From Colwellia psychrerythraea 34H (lineage in GTDB: Bacteria > Pseudomonadota > Gammaproteobacteria > Enterobacterales > Alteromonadaceae): a stretch of 64,000 bases of DNA. A program made the position numbers and the translations under genes. Positions 1 to 9,614 of the stretch are shown here, one piece after another; within the stretch, counting starts at the first letter, position 1, and every line of letters begins with the position of its first letter. The stretch spans positions 4,650,001-4,714,000 of the forward strand of contig NC_003910.7 in the NCBI RefSeq assembly GCF_000012325.1. The letters are read 5' to 3'. Below the pieces are notes generated by a model. It worked only from the letters and a program-made list of their open reading frames with translations, made no database searches and was not told where the DNA came from.

Positions 1-28
1 TAATAAATAATTATTAAGAATTGCTTAC

Positions 29-331
29 TTATTGCTGAGCGTCAGCTTTAGCCGACTTACTAATTTCTTTAACTTTATGTTTATTACCACAAATAGCTGC
101 TTGTTTTTCATCTCGATAATAACGAATATCAATACAATCTTGCTGATAGCGACGTTCTAATTCGGTACGAATAATTACATCCCCTTTAGTATTAATAATG
201 CGTTTATGTAAAGCTTGGCACGCTTGAATTTGTTCAGAGGCTAAAGTGACATCTTCGCAAACATTATCAACACTTGAACAACTTGCTAACAAAGTGATAA
301 AAGGTACCACTAATAAAACTATTTTATTCAT
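29..331 (-). CDS. Small putative lipoprotein
   Basis: This 100-residue protein has a short hydrophobic N-terminal signal (about residues 4-17) ending in a lipobox-like LLASC, so Cys18 is the likely lipidated residue after signal peptidase II cleavage. The mature part is short, polar and charged, with several further cysteines. I recognise no family. It is followed on its own strand by the window edge, and 150 bases separate it from rsuA. The role is unknown. The lipoprotein call rests only on the signal and lipobox. Confidence 0.6.
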   Translation of the reverse strand: MNKIVLLVVPFITLLASCSSVDNVCEDVTLASEQIQACQALHKRIINTKGDVIIRTELERRYQQDCIDIRYYRDEKQAAICGNKHKVKEISKSAKADAQQ

Positions 332-481
332 TTAACTATTCCATTACATTAAGAAACAACTTGTTACTGCAAACTATTATACCCAAGCAAGACCAAATTG
401 CGAGAGCCTATATAGTTATTAACAATATCAATTAATTAGTATAAATATTCACTTTTATTGTTTTATTTTTCACCACTTACA

Positions 482-1204
482 TCAGCTACTTATGCTAGTC
501 ACCTCTGATACATTTAAAACTCTACTTTCTCCGTCCTTGAGTGATTCATCTAAGCGTAAGCTTCCTATTGAGTAACGGTGCAATGCAATAACAGGGTTAC
601 GAAAACGGCCAAACATACGCTTTATTTGATGATAACGCCCCTCAGTTAAGCTAACTTGTGCTTCAAAGAGAGAAACAATATGCAAAATTGCTGGTTTTGT
701 CGTTATGTTCTCATAAGGAAAATACATCCCTTTTGCAAAAGCATCTATATAGTCTGTCGTTAACGCATTTTCTAGTGTCACTTGATAACCTTTAGAGACT
801 TTATGTTCCGGTGACGTTAGCCGCTCAGACCAACGACTGTCATTGGTTAATAACACCAGGCCTGACGTATTTAGATCGAGTCGCCCGACGATATGTAAAC
901 TATCCAAAACATCTTGATCAAATTGTTCAGCAAGTAAATCAATCACAGTCTTATGTTTTTTATCCTTGGTCGCACAAACCACACCAATTGGTTTATTCAG
1001 CATAATATAGTGTGTTTGATTAGCCTGTAGTACTTCATTATCCATAACGACATGTGAAAACTGGTCAACTAATTGAGCAATATCAGTCGCTAACACACCA
1101 TCAACATAAACCCTTTTTTGCGCTAAAATCAACCTTACTTTTTTACGATTGATTTGGCGTGAATCACTAATCAAGCGATCTAAACGTGCCGTGTTAATAG
1201 CCAT
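482..1204 (-). CDS. rsuA: 16S rRNA pseudouridine synthase RsuA
   Basis: It isomerises a uridine of 16S rRNA (U516 in E. coli) to pseudouridine during small-subunit assembly in the cytoplasm. The N-terminal 60 or so residues form an S4-like RNA-binding domain. The catalytic motif GRLDLNTSG contains the presumed nucleophile Asp110, and GRYHQIKRMF is the conserved C-terminal family motif. At 240 residues it matches the RsuA length (about 231), and its motif wording is closer to RsuA than to RluB, RluE or RluF. It lies 21 bases after the unknown gene at 1226-1654 and is probably co-transcribed with it. Confidence 0.92.
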   Translation of the reverse strand: MAINTARLDRLISDSRQINRKKVRLILAQKRVYVDGVLATDIAQLVDQFSHVVMDNEVLQANQTHYIMLNKPIGVVCATKDKKHKTVIDLLAEQFDQDVLDSLHIVGRLDLNTSGLVLLTNDSRWSERLTSPEHKVSKGYQVTLENALTTDYIDAFAKGMYFPYENITTKPAILHIVSLFEAQVSLTEGRYHQIKRMFGRFRNPVIALHRYSIGSLRLDESLKDGESRVLNVSEVTSISS

Positions 1205-1225
1205 ATTTTAAAAAAAGCCCATCAA

Positions 1226-1654
1226 TTAGATACTAGTCAAAGATTGCTGCTGTGCAATTAAATTAAGTACTTTACGCAATTTAGCCTGAATATAACCCGC
1301 TAATAACGTTGGCTGCAATACCAATAAATCCGATTCTGAAGCCGTTATCGCAATAGTGCAAAGCAATTGCTGTTCGTCTTCGTTAAAACAACAAATAACA
1401 TCATCAGAGAAATGACTGATGTTAACGCTACGGGTCGATAAGCTATCTAACCCTTTTTTAAATTGTTCGAAACTTGTCGGTGTTACTAAGGATAATTGAA
1501 TCGTTAAAATTTCCTCTTCATCACCATACCAATTGGCAGTTAAGGTTTGAAAATTAAACTGCGCCTCTAGTTTGTTGATCACTGATTTTATATTGGTAAA
1601 CTTATCGAGTAAGTCTTTATTTACGTTAATTGTTATCGGTAGCGTTTCGGTCAT
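1226..1654 (-). CDS. Conserved hypothetical protein upstream of rsuA
   Basis: This is a 142-residue soluble protein with no signal peptide, no membrane segment and no motif I recognise. It alternates beta-strand-like stretches (LTIQLSLV, LLCTIAITA) with helices, as a small alpha/beta protein would. It sits 21 bases upstream of rsuA on the same strand, which suggests one transcript but does not show a function. The ATG start at 1654 gives the full ORF, and codon use resembles its neighbours. Confidence 0.6.
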   Translation of the reverse strand: MTETLPITINVNKDLLDKFTNIKSVINKLEAQFNFQTLTANWYGDEEEILTIQLSLVTPTSFEQFKKGLDSLSTRSVNISHFSDDVICCFNEDEQQLLCTIAITASESDLLVLQPTLLAGYIQAKLRKVLNLIAQQQSLTSI

Positions 1655-1925
1655 CTTCTATATTCTTTCTCTTATAACCAATAAAGTATTTAGCCAAAGC
1701 ACAATTTTAATAGCACTTTGTTATGCCGCATATCATAACCGCGTTGCATCCAAACTTCAGCTTGTTTGCTCAATATCATTAAAGTTATTCTACTAACCTA
1801 CTTCAGATATTAAATGGTTAACATTACACCGCATTACAAAAAAAACTAATGATCAGAATAAAGCGAGAAAGATTGTTATCGGAAATGGTTGCCTATTTCT
1901 CTTTATTTAAAATAGAGTTTACTTT
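1655..1925. other. Divergent intergenic region, left part
   Basis: This stretch lies between the minus-strand unknown gene and the plus-strand efflux operon. It is AT-rich and has no convincing ORF or hairpin. It should carry the promoter of the 1226-1654/rsuA unit. The recognisable signals are further right, at 1926-2030, and belong to the efflux operon. Confidence 0.5.
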
Positions 1926-1964
1926 CGAACATCTTCCCTTTAAAAGCGAACAGTCTTAGTTCTG
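1926..1964 (+). promoter_or_regulatory. Putative activator-binding repeats of the efflux operon
   Basis: CGAACATC at 1926-1933 is repeated 21 bases later as CGAACAGT at 1947-1954, and an inverted half GTTCTG follows at 1959-1964. The motif TTTAAAAGCGAACAGT (1939-1954) recurs with one extra A at 17072-17088, upstream of the PEP-CTERM gene. The position, about 60-90 bases upstream of the -24/-12 site at 2015-2030, is normal for a bacterial enhancer-binding protein. The NtrC-type regulator encoded downstream is the obvious candidate, but this is inferred. Confidence 0.5.
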
Positions 1965-2014
1965 AAAAAAAACACAAAAACAGCAAGCAACTGATTATAT
2001 TGAACTTTAAATTA

Positions 2015-2030
2015 TGGCATGGTTATTTCA
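2015..2030 (+). promoter_or_regulatory. Putative sigma-54 (-24/-12) promoter of the efflux operon
   Basis: TGGCATG, then four bases, then TTTCA resembles the sigma-54 consensus TGGCACG-N4-TTGCA. The -24 GG is intact. At -12, the expected GC reads TC, so the match is imperfect. The predicted transcript would start near 2041, 28 bases before the adaptor gene. An NtrC-type activator gene in the same locus supports the call. Confidence 0.5.
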
Positions 2031-2068
2031 TTACTTATAACATCAAGTAAAAATAACAGTGAATATTT

Positions 2069-3307
2069 ATGAAGATTGCATTAACTAAAAAACAACCTTG
2101 GAAAAAATGGGTCGCTATCGCCAGCTTTACCCTAGTGCTAAGTTACGCCGGTTATAGCGTCAGTGGGAAGGCAACAAAATCTGTCCAATTAAAAGATTTA
2201 AGCTTTCAAACAGTAGTTCAAGGTGATTTAGATATTTATGCTAATGCCTATGGTGAATTTGCTTCAGCAAAAGAACGTTTATTAACGGCGCCTGCATTAG
2301 GTAAGGTCTCTGAAATTTTAGTTCGTCCTGGCACTAAAGTAACACCTGACACTATAATTTTGCATTTATCAAACCCTAAATTAGTACAAGAAGTAAATGC
2401 TGCTAATGGCCAACTTGCTCAACAGTTAGCCCAAAGAGAAGCATTCAAATATGAACAACAAAGTGAACGTTTAAACTATCAAGGTCGCATTGCTGACATA
2501 GAAGCCGAGATTGAAAAAGCTGAGCTTGAGCTCTCGGTGAACATGAATCTGATGGACTTAGGTGTTTCTTCCAAAATAGAATTACAACGCGCTAAATTGG
2601 CCGTGAAACAGGAAAATAAAAGGCTTGGTTTCGAAAAGAAGAAATATAAGCAATTTATTGAAATGCAAAGCCACCAACTCACACAGCGTGATATCACTAT
2701 AAAGCAGCAGCATGCACAAGTTAACTTACTTGAACAACAGCTTGATGATATGAAGGTGAAAGCAGGTATTAATGGTTCACTACAAACCTTAGAAGTTGAA
2801 CTAGGTCAGAGCGTTCAATTAGGTCAATCACTAGCTAAAGTAGGTAGTGATGAAGTATTGATTGCTCGTTTACGCTTACCACAAAACCAAGCAGACCAAA
2901 TAGATATCAATGCTCTAGTCTTAATCGATACCCAAAAGGGCATTATCAAAGGTCACATCACCCGCATCGAAAGTGTTGTTAACAATGGGTCAGTGCTTGC
3001 TGAGGCTGTCATTGATGAAGACTTAACTTCTAATGCACGTCCTGCGTTATCAATATCAGCACAAGTATTTGTCAGGCATCAACAAGAAATCAGCTACATA
3101 GAACAAGTACCAGGGTTTCGCCCACGCAGTAAACAAAGCCTTTTTGTTCGCGACACTAACGACTCATTAGTGCAGAGAGATGTCACCTTTGGCGAGTTAT
3201 CAAAAAATAAATTAGTGATCACTTCAGGATTGAAACCTGGTGAGCAATTAGTGAGTAGCGATACGCAAAAATACACTAAATATCCGCAACTTTTAATTAT
3301 TGAATAA
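2069..3307 (+). CDS. Periplasmic adaptor subunit of an ABC efflux system (HlyD/MacA-like)
   Basis: This 412-residue membrane fusion protein has one N-terminal membrane segment (about residues 13-30). A short lipoyl/barrel half follows, then a coiled-coil hairpin rich in Gln, Glu and Leu (about residues 95-230), and then the second barrel half. It would link the inner-membrane ABC permease to an outer-membrane channel. The ATPase and permease genes follow on the same strand, so the three form one transporter of the MacA/MacB type. No TolC-like gene is nearby, so a shared channel is likely. The substrate cannot be told from sequence. Confidence 0.85.
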   Translation: MKIALTKKQPWKKWVAIASFTLVLSYAGYSVSGKATKSVQLKDLSFQTVVQGDLDIYANAYGEFASAKERLLTAPALGKVSEILVRPGTKVTPDTIILHLSNPKLVQEVNAANGQLAQQLAQREAFKYEQQSERLNYQGRIADIEAEIEKAELELSVNMNLMDLGVSSKIELQRAKLAVKQENKRLGFEKKKYKQFIEMQSHQLTQRDITIKQQHAQVNLLEQQLDDMKVKAGINGSLQTLEVELGQSVQLGQSLAKVGSDEVLIARLRLPQNQADQIDINALVLIDTQKGIIKGHITRIESVVNNGSVLAEAVIDEDLTSNARPALSISAQVFVRHQQEISYIEQVPGFRPRSKQSLFVRDTNDSLVQRDVTFGELSKNKLVITSGLKPGEQLVSSDTQKYTKYPQLLIIE

Positions 3308-3427
3308 AAACGAATAAAGGCGATTACGCAAATAGTCGCCATACAATAAAACAATTCATCTTAAGATGAATGTATAAAAATAAGCAGTAAATACATTGCA
3401 ACAGTTAAACAAATTAAGGAAAACTTC

Positions 3428-4162
3428 ATGAAAAATATAGTTACCATGTCAAACATCCACAAACGTTACGATGGTCAGCAAATAGAAACCCATGCTTTAC
3501 AAGGCGTTAGTTTAGAAATAAATCAAGGGGAGTTTGTTGCAATTACCGGTCCTTCTGGTTGCGGTAAATCGACATTGCTTTCTATTATGGGTTTAATGGA
3601 CTCAGCTACAGAGGGGACATATCAACTCGCCAATATTTCGACTGCAGGCTTAAAAGTGGACCAACGCACGCAAATTCGCAATGAGCATATTGGTTATGTT
3701 TTTCAATCATTTAACTTAATAGATAACTTGACTGTATTTGAAAATGTCGCCTTGCCACTTGAACACAGAGGTTGTTCTAAAAGTGAGATAAAAACCCGCG
3801 TTGAGAAAGTATTGACGCAAGTTGATATGTTACATCGCCAACATTATCGTCCAAACCAATTATCTGGCGGTCAACAACAACGTATTGCTATTGCACGTGC
3901 CCTTGTTGGTAAACCTGACCTGATTTTAGTTGATGAGCCAACGGGTAACTTAGACAGTAAGAATGGTGACCAAGTGATGTCACTATTAGAACAACTTAAT
4001 AAAGATGGATCCACCATAGTCATGGTAACCCATGACAGTCGCTATTCACGTTGTGCTAGTCGCCAAATTCAACTGCTCGATGGTCAGATTGTTTCAGAGA
4101 TTAATGCAGGACTAAGTCCACACGTTGAAAACAATGAAAAGTCATTACAGGGGGTTGCATGA
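3428..4162 (+). CDS. ABC transporter ATP-binding protein (MacB/LolD type)
   Basis: This 244-residue ATPase powers the partner permease. Walker A is GPSGCGKST at residues 41-49, the Q-loop lies near YVFQSFN (91-97), the signature LSGGQQQ at 146-152, and Walker B LILVDEP at 166-172. The H-loop is in VTHDSRY. It belongs to the MacB/LolD/FtsE class that works with FtsX-like permeases. Its stop codon overlaps the permease start by four bases (ATGA), so translation is probably coupled. Confidence 0.93.
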   Translation: MKNIVTMSNIHKRYDGQQIETHALQGVSLEINQGEFVAITGPSGCGKSTLLSIMGLMDSATEGTYQLANISTAGLKVDQRTQIRNEHIGYVFQSFNLIDNLTVFENVALPLEHRGCSKSEIKTRVEKVLTQVDMLHRQHYRPNQLSGGQQQRIAIARALVGKPDLILVDEPTGNLDSKNGDQVMSLLEQLNKDGSTIVMVTHDSRYSRCASRQIQLLDGQIVSEINAGLSPHVENNEKSLQGVA

Positions 4163-6651
4163 GTTTATTCAAAAAGTCCTTATATCAAGGAATAACACGG
4201 GTCTTTTCACTGCCCCGCCTAAGCGTGCCACTAATTTTAACACTTGGCTTAACATTAGGCGCAGTATTAAGTGTTATTTCAATTTCATCGACCTTGTTGT
4301 ATCAACCGCTGCAAGGCATAGAAAATGAGGATTCGTTGCAAACCTTTGATTATCGTTTTAAAATGTCAGATACCTTAAGTGTTTCCTATTGGAACATGAA
4401 TCGTTTAGTCGACTTTAGTGAGCAATTTACTGATTTAGGTGAATGGGCTGGTGTTGCACCTTCAGAGCAAGATGTGGTGGTAAATAACACTACGTTTGCA
4501 ACGACGCGTTATGATGCGTCAAGTAACATTCTTTCAGTGTTAGGTAGTCAGCTGTTACTAGGCGATGATGTCACTATTGAGTCAACAGAAAAGTATGTTT
4601 GGATTTCTCAAAGCCTTTGGGAGAATGCTTTTGCCAGCGTTAAATCTGTCATTGGTAAACAAGTAACAATTACCAATAAAAATTATATCATTGCTGGTGT
4701 TATTGAAGACGTAATGGCGATAAAGAGTACCCGTGCAGTTTTACCACAGCAAGTCTGGTTTATCGCCAATTTAGCCAAAGTTAAGACGCAAACTGACTCA
4801 GTTGGTAATATTAGCAACGATATTGATACCCTGATTCTTAAATCGGCTAATGGCCAAGCAAAACTACCATCACTAGCCCAAGTAGATGCTTGGTTAGAAG
4901 ATTATGTCACTCGAAATGTCGATGGCGAGCAAGTGCAAATGTTTTTGGACTTCATGAATAGTACAAAAAAAGAAGCTAAAGGCAGTAATTATCGTAGCAA
5001 CATGTTAGGTGAAACTGAAAGTCTACTCATCGCATTATTTACCGCCGTTATAGGGCTGTTATTAATGGCTACGCTAAACCTACTAAATTTATTCATCGCG
5101 CATTATCAAGGAAGAACTAAAGAATTCGCAATTCAAATAAGCTTAGGTGCAAGCTTAACAAAAGTGAGATTATTGGTATTACTTGAGAACCTACCGAGTT
5201 TTGTTTTAGCGGCCGTAACGGGTTTATTAGTGACTGGTTGGGCGATAAAAAGCTTACCGCTAATCGCGGGTGATAGTTTACCTATGATAGATGCCATTGC
5301 TATAGATAGCACCACCATACTTGCCTCAGTAGCCATTATATTAGCGCTAAGCGTACTATTTAGTTCCCTCGCATTGGTTGATATTGATAAACATGCACTA
5401 GGCAATAACTTAAATAGTAGTGGTAAAGGAATACAGGCACAAAGTAATCAATGGCTGAGCCGAGTATTAATGGTTTTACAACTTTCAATTGCCTCGATAT
5501 TACTAACCGCTTCAGTAATGATAGCGATGCAAAGCTATCAAGCAGTATACCAAGATACCGGTTATGACATAGGCAATAGTTATGAAATTGGCATGACGGT
5601 TAGCGATGAAGAATATATTACTCAATTAAATACCTTTGACTCCTATGGCAAAAGCGAAGCTAAACAATTACTTGATGGTGTGTCAAACTTGATAGAACAA
5701 CAGGTAAGCAATAGCCGAGTTATTATCCCTAACTATGGCCCTTTGTCTGATTCTTTACGTGTAAATGCCTTTCGTGATGAAGAATCAGGAGAGCGCGTTA
5801 TTCACCAAATAAAGACCTTAGGGGCAAAGTATTTTTCAACCTTTAATATCCCTATGTTAGCTGGAGCGAATGTCAGCCAAGCCCAAATTGATAACGATGA
5901 AGATAGAATTGTTATCGATGAAAATATGGCAAAATCCTTATTTTCAAACTTAAGCTACCAAGAGGTTATCGGTAAAACTATTCAAATGAGTCCCGATGGT
6001 TCAACACCACCATCAATTGTTACCGGGGTGGTAGCTAATACTTTAAGCCAAACCGGTATTGCAGAGACCTTAGGTTTACCTTCGGTATATTCTCATCGAG
6101 TAAACCCAGGTTCTACCTTACAATTTACTGTGATGTTACCCGCAGGAAAAACCATTACACCAGCGATGTTAGAAAGCGAAATTAAACGTCAATTCCCACG
6201 TTTAACGAACTTAACCGTACAATCATTAATAGATATTGGGCAGAGACAAACATTAAATCAACGTCTTAGTTTATGGATAGTGCTTGCCATGACGGGTTTA
6301 ACGTTATTTCTTGCTGCTATTGGTGTAGCTGGTCTAACACAAATGACCACAAACCATCGAAAATATGAACTTGCTGTGCGTATGGCAACGGGCGCCAAAC
6401 AAGCTAAATTGGTCAACTTTATTTTAAAAGATGCTTTGTCTATGTTAGTGGTTGGATTAGGTTTAGGTTTTATTATTTCTGTTTTTGGTTATCAACAAGT
6501 CTCACAAAGCTTAGAAATGTTACCTGACTTTAACTGGTTTGCAATGGCCTCATTAGATGCCGCGTTAGTGATTATTGTTATCTTGTCGGTAATTATGCCC
6601 GCATGGCGAGTGATAAGCAGTGACCCAATGCAGGCCTTGCGAGAAGAGTAA
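4159..6651 (+). CDS. ABC transporter permease with two FtsX-like domains
   Basis: The 830-residue permease has an N-terminal membrane segment (about residues 20-45) and a periplasmic MacB-like core domain. Three membrane segments (about 290-410) form the first FtsX domain. A further segment near 435-455, a second periplasmic region, and three C-terminal segments (about 710-820) complete the duplicated layout. Such permeases (the MacB_PCD/FtsX superfamily) handle peptides, lipoproteins or antibiotics by mechanotransmission. It lacks its own ATPase domain and uses the preceding gene product. A strong terminator follows at 6747. Confidence 0.88.
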   Translation: MSLFKKSLYQGITRVFSLPRLSVPLILTLGLTLGAVLSVISISSTLLYQPLQGIENEDSLQTFDYRFKMSDTLSVSYWNMNRLVDFSEQFTDLGEWAGVAPSEQDVVVNNTTFATTRYDASSNILSVLGSQLLLGDDVTIESTEKYVWISQSLWENAFASVKSVIGKQVTITNKNYIIAGVIEDVMAIKSTRAVLPQQVWFIANLAKVKTQTDSVGNISNDIDTLILKSANGQAKLPSLAQVDAWLEDYVTRNVDGEQVQMFLDFMNSTKKEAKGSNYRSNMLGETESLLIALFTAVIGLLLMATLNLLNLFIAHYQGRTKEFAIQISLGASLTKVRLLVLLENLPSFVLAAVTGLLVTGWAIKSLPLIAGDSLPMIDAIAIDSTTILASVAIILALSVLFSSLALVDIDKHALGNNLNSSGKGIQAQSNQWLSRVLMVLQLSIASILLTASVMIAMQSYQAVYQDTGYDIGNSYEIGMTVSDEEYITQLNTFDSYGKSEAKQLLDGVSNLIEQQVSNSRVIIPNYGPLSDSLRVNAFRDEESGERVIHQIKTLGAKYFSTFNIPMLAGANVSQAQIDNDEDRIVIDENMAKSLFSNLSYQEVIGKTIQMSPDGSTPPSIVTGVVANTLSQTGIAETLGLPSVYSHRVNPGSTLQFTVMLPAGKTITPAMLESEIKRQFPRLTNLTVQSLIDIGQRQTLNQRLSLWIVLAMTGLTLFLAAIGVAGLTQMTTNHRKYELAVRMATGAKQAKLVNFILKDALSMLVVGLGLGFIISVFGYQQVSQSLEMLPDFNWFAMASLDAALVIIVILSVIMPAWRVISSDPMQALREE

Positions 6652-6746
6652 ATTTATTAGTATGATTTTTAATACTAGCCAAGTTACTAAAGTAATTGGC
6701 ATACTAATATCAACTGCAGTTATTCCTAAGGGTTAATATCTACTGT

Positions 6747-6793
6747 AAAAGTGAAGTAAACGACTTACCTCGTTTCTTTCACTTTTATTTTTC
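6747..6793 (+). terminator. Intrinsic terminator after the efflux operon
   Basis: The arms AAAAGTGAAgtAAACG (6747-6762) and CGTTTctTTCACTTTT (6771-6786) pair around an 8-base loop, with a 2-base internal bulge, and are followed by ATTTTTC. This separates the transporter genes from the two-component genes, which therefore need their own promoter. Confidence 0.8.
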
Positions 6794-6850
6794 ATTGTTA
6801 TTATTTACCTTTGTATTAGCTAAAAACCGCTTAATTTTATGGAAAACCCA

Positions 6851-8203
6851 ATGACAAACGCCACCATTTTAATTGCTGATGATGATGAAGACATTCGCTT
6901 AGCATTAAACTTATTACTTAGTGCACAGGGCTATCAGATTATTGAAGCGGCTAACGCTAAAGAAATTATCATAGAAAGTAACCGACAACAGCCAGATTTA
7001 GTATTGTTGGATATGAACTTTTCTAGAGATACCACTAGCGGTCAAGAAGGTTTAGCCATTTTAGAACAGTTACAGCCATTAAATATCCCAGTGATTTTAA
7101 TGACAGCGTGGGGTTCAATTGAATTAGCGGTAGAAGGCTTACAAAAGGGCGCCAATGATTTTATAGAAAAACCATGGAACAAGCTTAAGCTACTAAACAG
7201 TATTAAACAGCAATTAAGCTTTTCTCGGGCAAAAGAACAAAACCAAGGTTATCGACAATTACTTGCCGGCGATAATAAAAAGGCTTGGGTTTGTCTATCA
7301 GAAAGTATGCAGGCTATTGAAACGCTAGTCGCGCAAATAGCTCCAACAGATGCCAACATCTTAATTTTAGGTGAAAATGGCACAGGTAAATCATTGCTTG
7401 CTGAGCGAATTCATCAGTTATCATCACGCCAGCAAGCTCCACTTATCGCGGTTAATATGGCGGCAATTCCTGATAATTTATTTGAAAGTGAACTCTTTGG
7501 TCATCAAAAAGGCGCCTTTACTGACGCTAAACAAAATCGTGTTGGCCGATTTCAACTCGCTGATAAAGGGACTTTATTTTTTGATGAGATAGGATCTTTA
7601 CCCCTAACACTTCAGCCTAAATTATTACGAGTGTTAGAAACGGGTCACTATGAGATTTTAGGTTCGAGCCAAACACAAGTTGCTGATGTGCGTTTAATTA
7701 GTGCAACCAATGCCAACCTCAATCAACTGATAAGTGAACAGGCGTTTCGCCAAGATTTATTATACCGTTTAAATACAATTGTGATTACTATTCCACCCTT
7801 GCGTGAACGACTCGAAGATATTCCAGGCTTGGCTAATTGCTTTATCACTAAATTCAGTGAGAAGTACCGGAAACAAGCATTAAACATCAGTCCATGTGCG
7901 CTCAGTAAATTAAAACAACACAATTGGCCGGGCAACATACGTGAATTTAGTCATGTGATTGAACGTGCAGTTTTACTCACCAGCGGCGGAGAAATAACAG
8001 CACAGCAATTATTACTAGAGAACGCCGATAGCACTAATGATACGGTACTGTTACAACCACTTGAACAAGCAGAGAAACAGTTGATTGAAAAAGCGATGAC
8101 AGTCACCGGTGGGCAAGTGATAGAAGCAGCAAAATTACTCGATATATCTCGTAATGCACTTTATCGACGTTTAGAAAAGTTTGCCATTCATCATGTCGAA
8201 TAA
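6851..8203 (+). CDS. NtrC-family sigma-54-dependent response regulator
   Basis: The receiver domain carries the acidic cluster ADDDED and phosphoacceptor LLDMNF. A central AAA+ domain follows, with Walker A GENGTGKS, the sigma-54 contact loop GAFTDA (a common variant of GAFTGA) and Walker B LFFDE. The C-terminus is a Fis-type helix-turn-helix (AAKLLDISRNALYRRL). It should activate sigma-54 promoters, most simply the one before the adaptor gene. I chose ATG 6851 because GGA lies 7 bases upstream and the receiver fold starts at once; an ATG at 6839 adds four residues. It overlaps or abuts the kinase gene. Confidence 0.92.
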   Translation: MTNATILIADDDEDIRLALNLLLSAQGYQIIEAANAKEIIIESNRQQPDLVLLDMNFSRDTTSGQEGLAILEQLQPLNIPVILMTAWGSIELAVEGLQKGANDFIEKPWNKLKLLNSIKQQLSFSRAKEQNQGYRQLLAGDNKKAWVCLSESMQAIETLVAQIAPTDANILILGENGTGKSLLAERIHQLSSRQQAPLIAVNMAAIPDNLFESELFGHQKGAFTDAKQNRVGRFQLADKGTLFFDEIGSLPLTLQPKLLRVLETGHYEILGSSQTQVADVRLISATNANLNQLISEQAFRQDLLYRLNTIVITIPPLRERLEDIPGLANCFITKFSEKYRKQALNISPCALSKLKQHNWPGNIREFSHVIERAVLLTSGGEITAQQLLLENADSTNDTVLLQPLEQAEKQLIEKAMTVTGGQVIEAAKLLDISRNALYRRLEKFAIHHVE

Positions 8204-9527
8204 TACCAATAAATCTAATAAACAGTTAAGCTTGAAATTCAGTCATGAACAGTGGCTGATCTTTGGCTTAGCAACTACATTAATTGTTATATTGGCCTTG
8301 ACCATTGCACTCACTTATACCCTTGCCTGGAGTAAATTGGCGACAGTCACGTTAGTGTTTTTTTTATCTTACCCGCTCATTTGGCTTGCTTGGCGTAGTT
8401 ATAATTTTTGGAAACAAGCCATCATGCAACTTACTACCTATACACAAGTTGTTCGGGAGGGTGAAACAAATTTACGCTTCAAAGTGCAACATCAAGACAA
8501 TTTATTAGCTGAGTTACAGCAAGAAATATCAGCCCTAGCCTTAGGTAACGCACATAAGTTGCAACAAAACCAAACACTGGAAAATGTCCTGAGCCATATA
8601 CTTGATTCCTGGCCTATACCTGTGTGTTTATTTGATGAGAATAATCAATTAAGCTACCGCAATATCGCTATGAAAGAAAAAATCCAACAACCTATGCTTA
8701 TTGGCACAACTGCTGAAGACTTAGGTTTTGTTATTGAAAATGGTAATTTAACCCACAGCCAGTTCAATCAGCAATGGCAATGTCAGAGTATCAGTTACCT
8801 CTTTCAACAAAAAAAATGTCATATTTTTTCTGCTTTAGATATCTCTCAACCACTACATCAACAACAAAGTATTACTCAGCAAAATCTTATTCGGGTATTA
8901 GCTCATGAGCTTCGTAATTCTTTAACACCCATGGCATCGATGGCTGACACGCTGTTATGCAATGACAGCTTTAACGAAGATCAAGTACGCTTAGTCTTAA
9001 GTCGGATCAGACAGCGAAGTAATCGTTTACTTAGTTTTATTGAACAGTACAGTCAGTTGAGTCAATTACCTGCTCCGCAATCGAGTTGGTTTGAATTTAA
9101 TGATTTACTTGAAGAAGCTAAGTCCATGATTACCGAGCCTTGTACAATAAACTATCAAGGCAGTAATCAATGTTTTGCTGATGAGCAACAAATGGCACAA
9201 ATATTAATTAATATTTTCAAGAATGCTCAAGAAGCTTGTGATGAAGAACACTGTGAAATTGACGTTAGCTTATACTACCGACAAGAAAACTCACAAGGTT
9301 ACCAACAGACCAAGCAAGTAATTGATATTAGAGATAATGGCCCTGGTTTTGCTAACCTTGATAATGCTTTGACACCTTTTTACACTACTAAGAGTCATGG
9401 CTCAGGTATTGGCTTATCACTGTGCGCTGAAATCACTCGTAACCATGGTGGTGAATTCACCTTAGAAAATACTGAACATGGCGCAAGAATTAGGATGGCA
9501 TGGCCGGTAGACAATAAAGCTCACTAA
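8193..9527 (+). CDS. Membrane sensor histidine kinase
   Basis: Two membrane segments (about residues 22-44 and 50-66) are separated by only a few residues, so there is almost no periplasmic sensor; the signal is probably sensed in or near the membrane. A PAS-like region follows, then the dimerisation helix with the phospho-acceptor His in LAHELRNSLTP, the N box NIFKNAQEA, and the ATP-lid motifs DNGPGF and GSGIGLSL. The gene overlaps the end of the regulator gene by 11 bases, so the two form one signalling pair. A TTG at 8181 would extend it by four residues, but the ATG is preferred. Confidence 0.9.
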   Translation: MSNNTNKSNKQLSLKFSHEQWLIFGLATTLIVILALTIALTYTLAWSKLATVTLVFFLSYPLIWLAWRSYNFWKQAIMQLTTYTQVVREGETNLRFKVQHQDNLLAELQQEISALALGNAHKLQQNQTLENVLSHILDSWPIPVCLFDENNQLSYRNIAMKEKIQQPMLIGTTAEDLGFVIENGNLTHSQFNQQWQCQSISYLFQQKKCHIFSALDISQPLHQQQSITQQNLIRVLAHELRNSLTPMASMADTLLCNDSFNEDQVRLVLSRIRQRSNRLLSFIEQYSQLSQLPAPQSSWFEFNDLLEEAKSMITEPCTINYQGSNQCFADEQQMAQILINIFKNAQEACDEEHCEIDVSLYYRQENSQGYQQTKQVIDIRDNGPGFANLDNALTPFYTTKSHGSGIGLSLCAEITRNHGGEFTLENTEHGARIRMAWPVDNKAH

Positions 9528-9614
9528 TATTTTGATAGTTTAATTTCATCATTCATCGAATAATCCTATTCCCTCCCAAAATACACGCCTCATCAGATAA
9601 GTCATTTAGGTAAG

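Noticed and set aside
6697..6712. -24/-12-like sequence TGGCATA-N4-TATCA upstream of the regulator gene
   Set aside because: The -12 element is poor and a strong terminator (6747-6793) lies between it and the gene.
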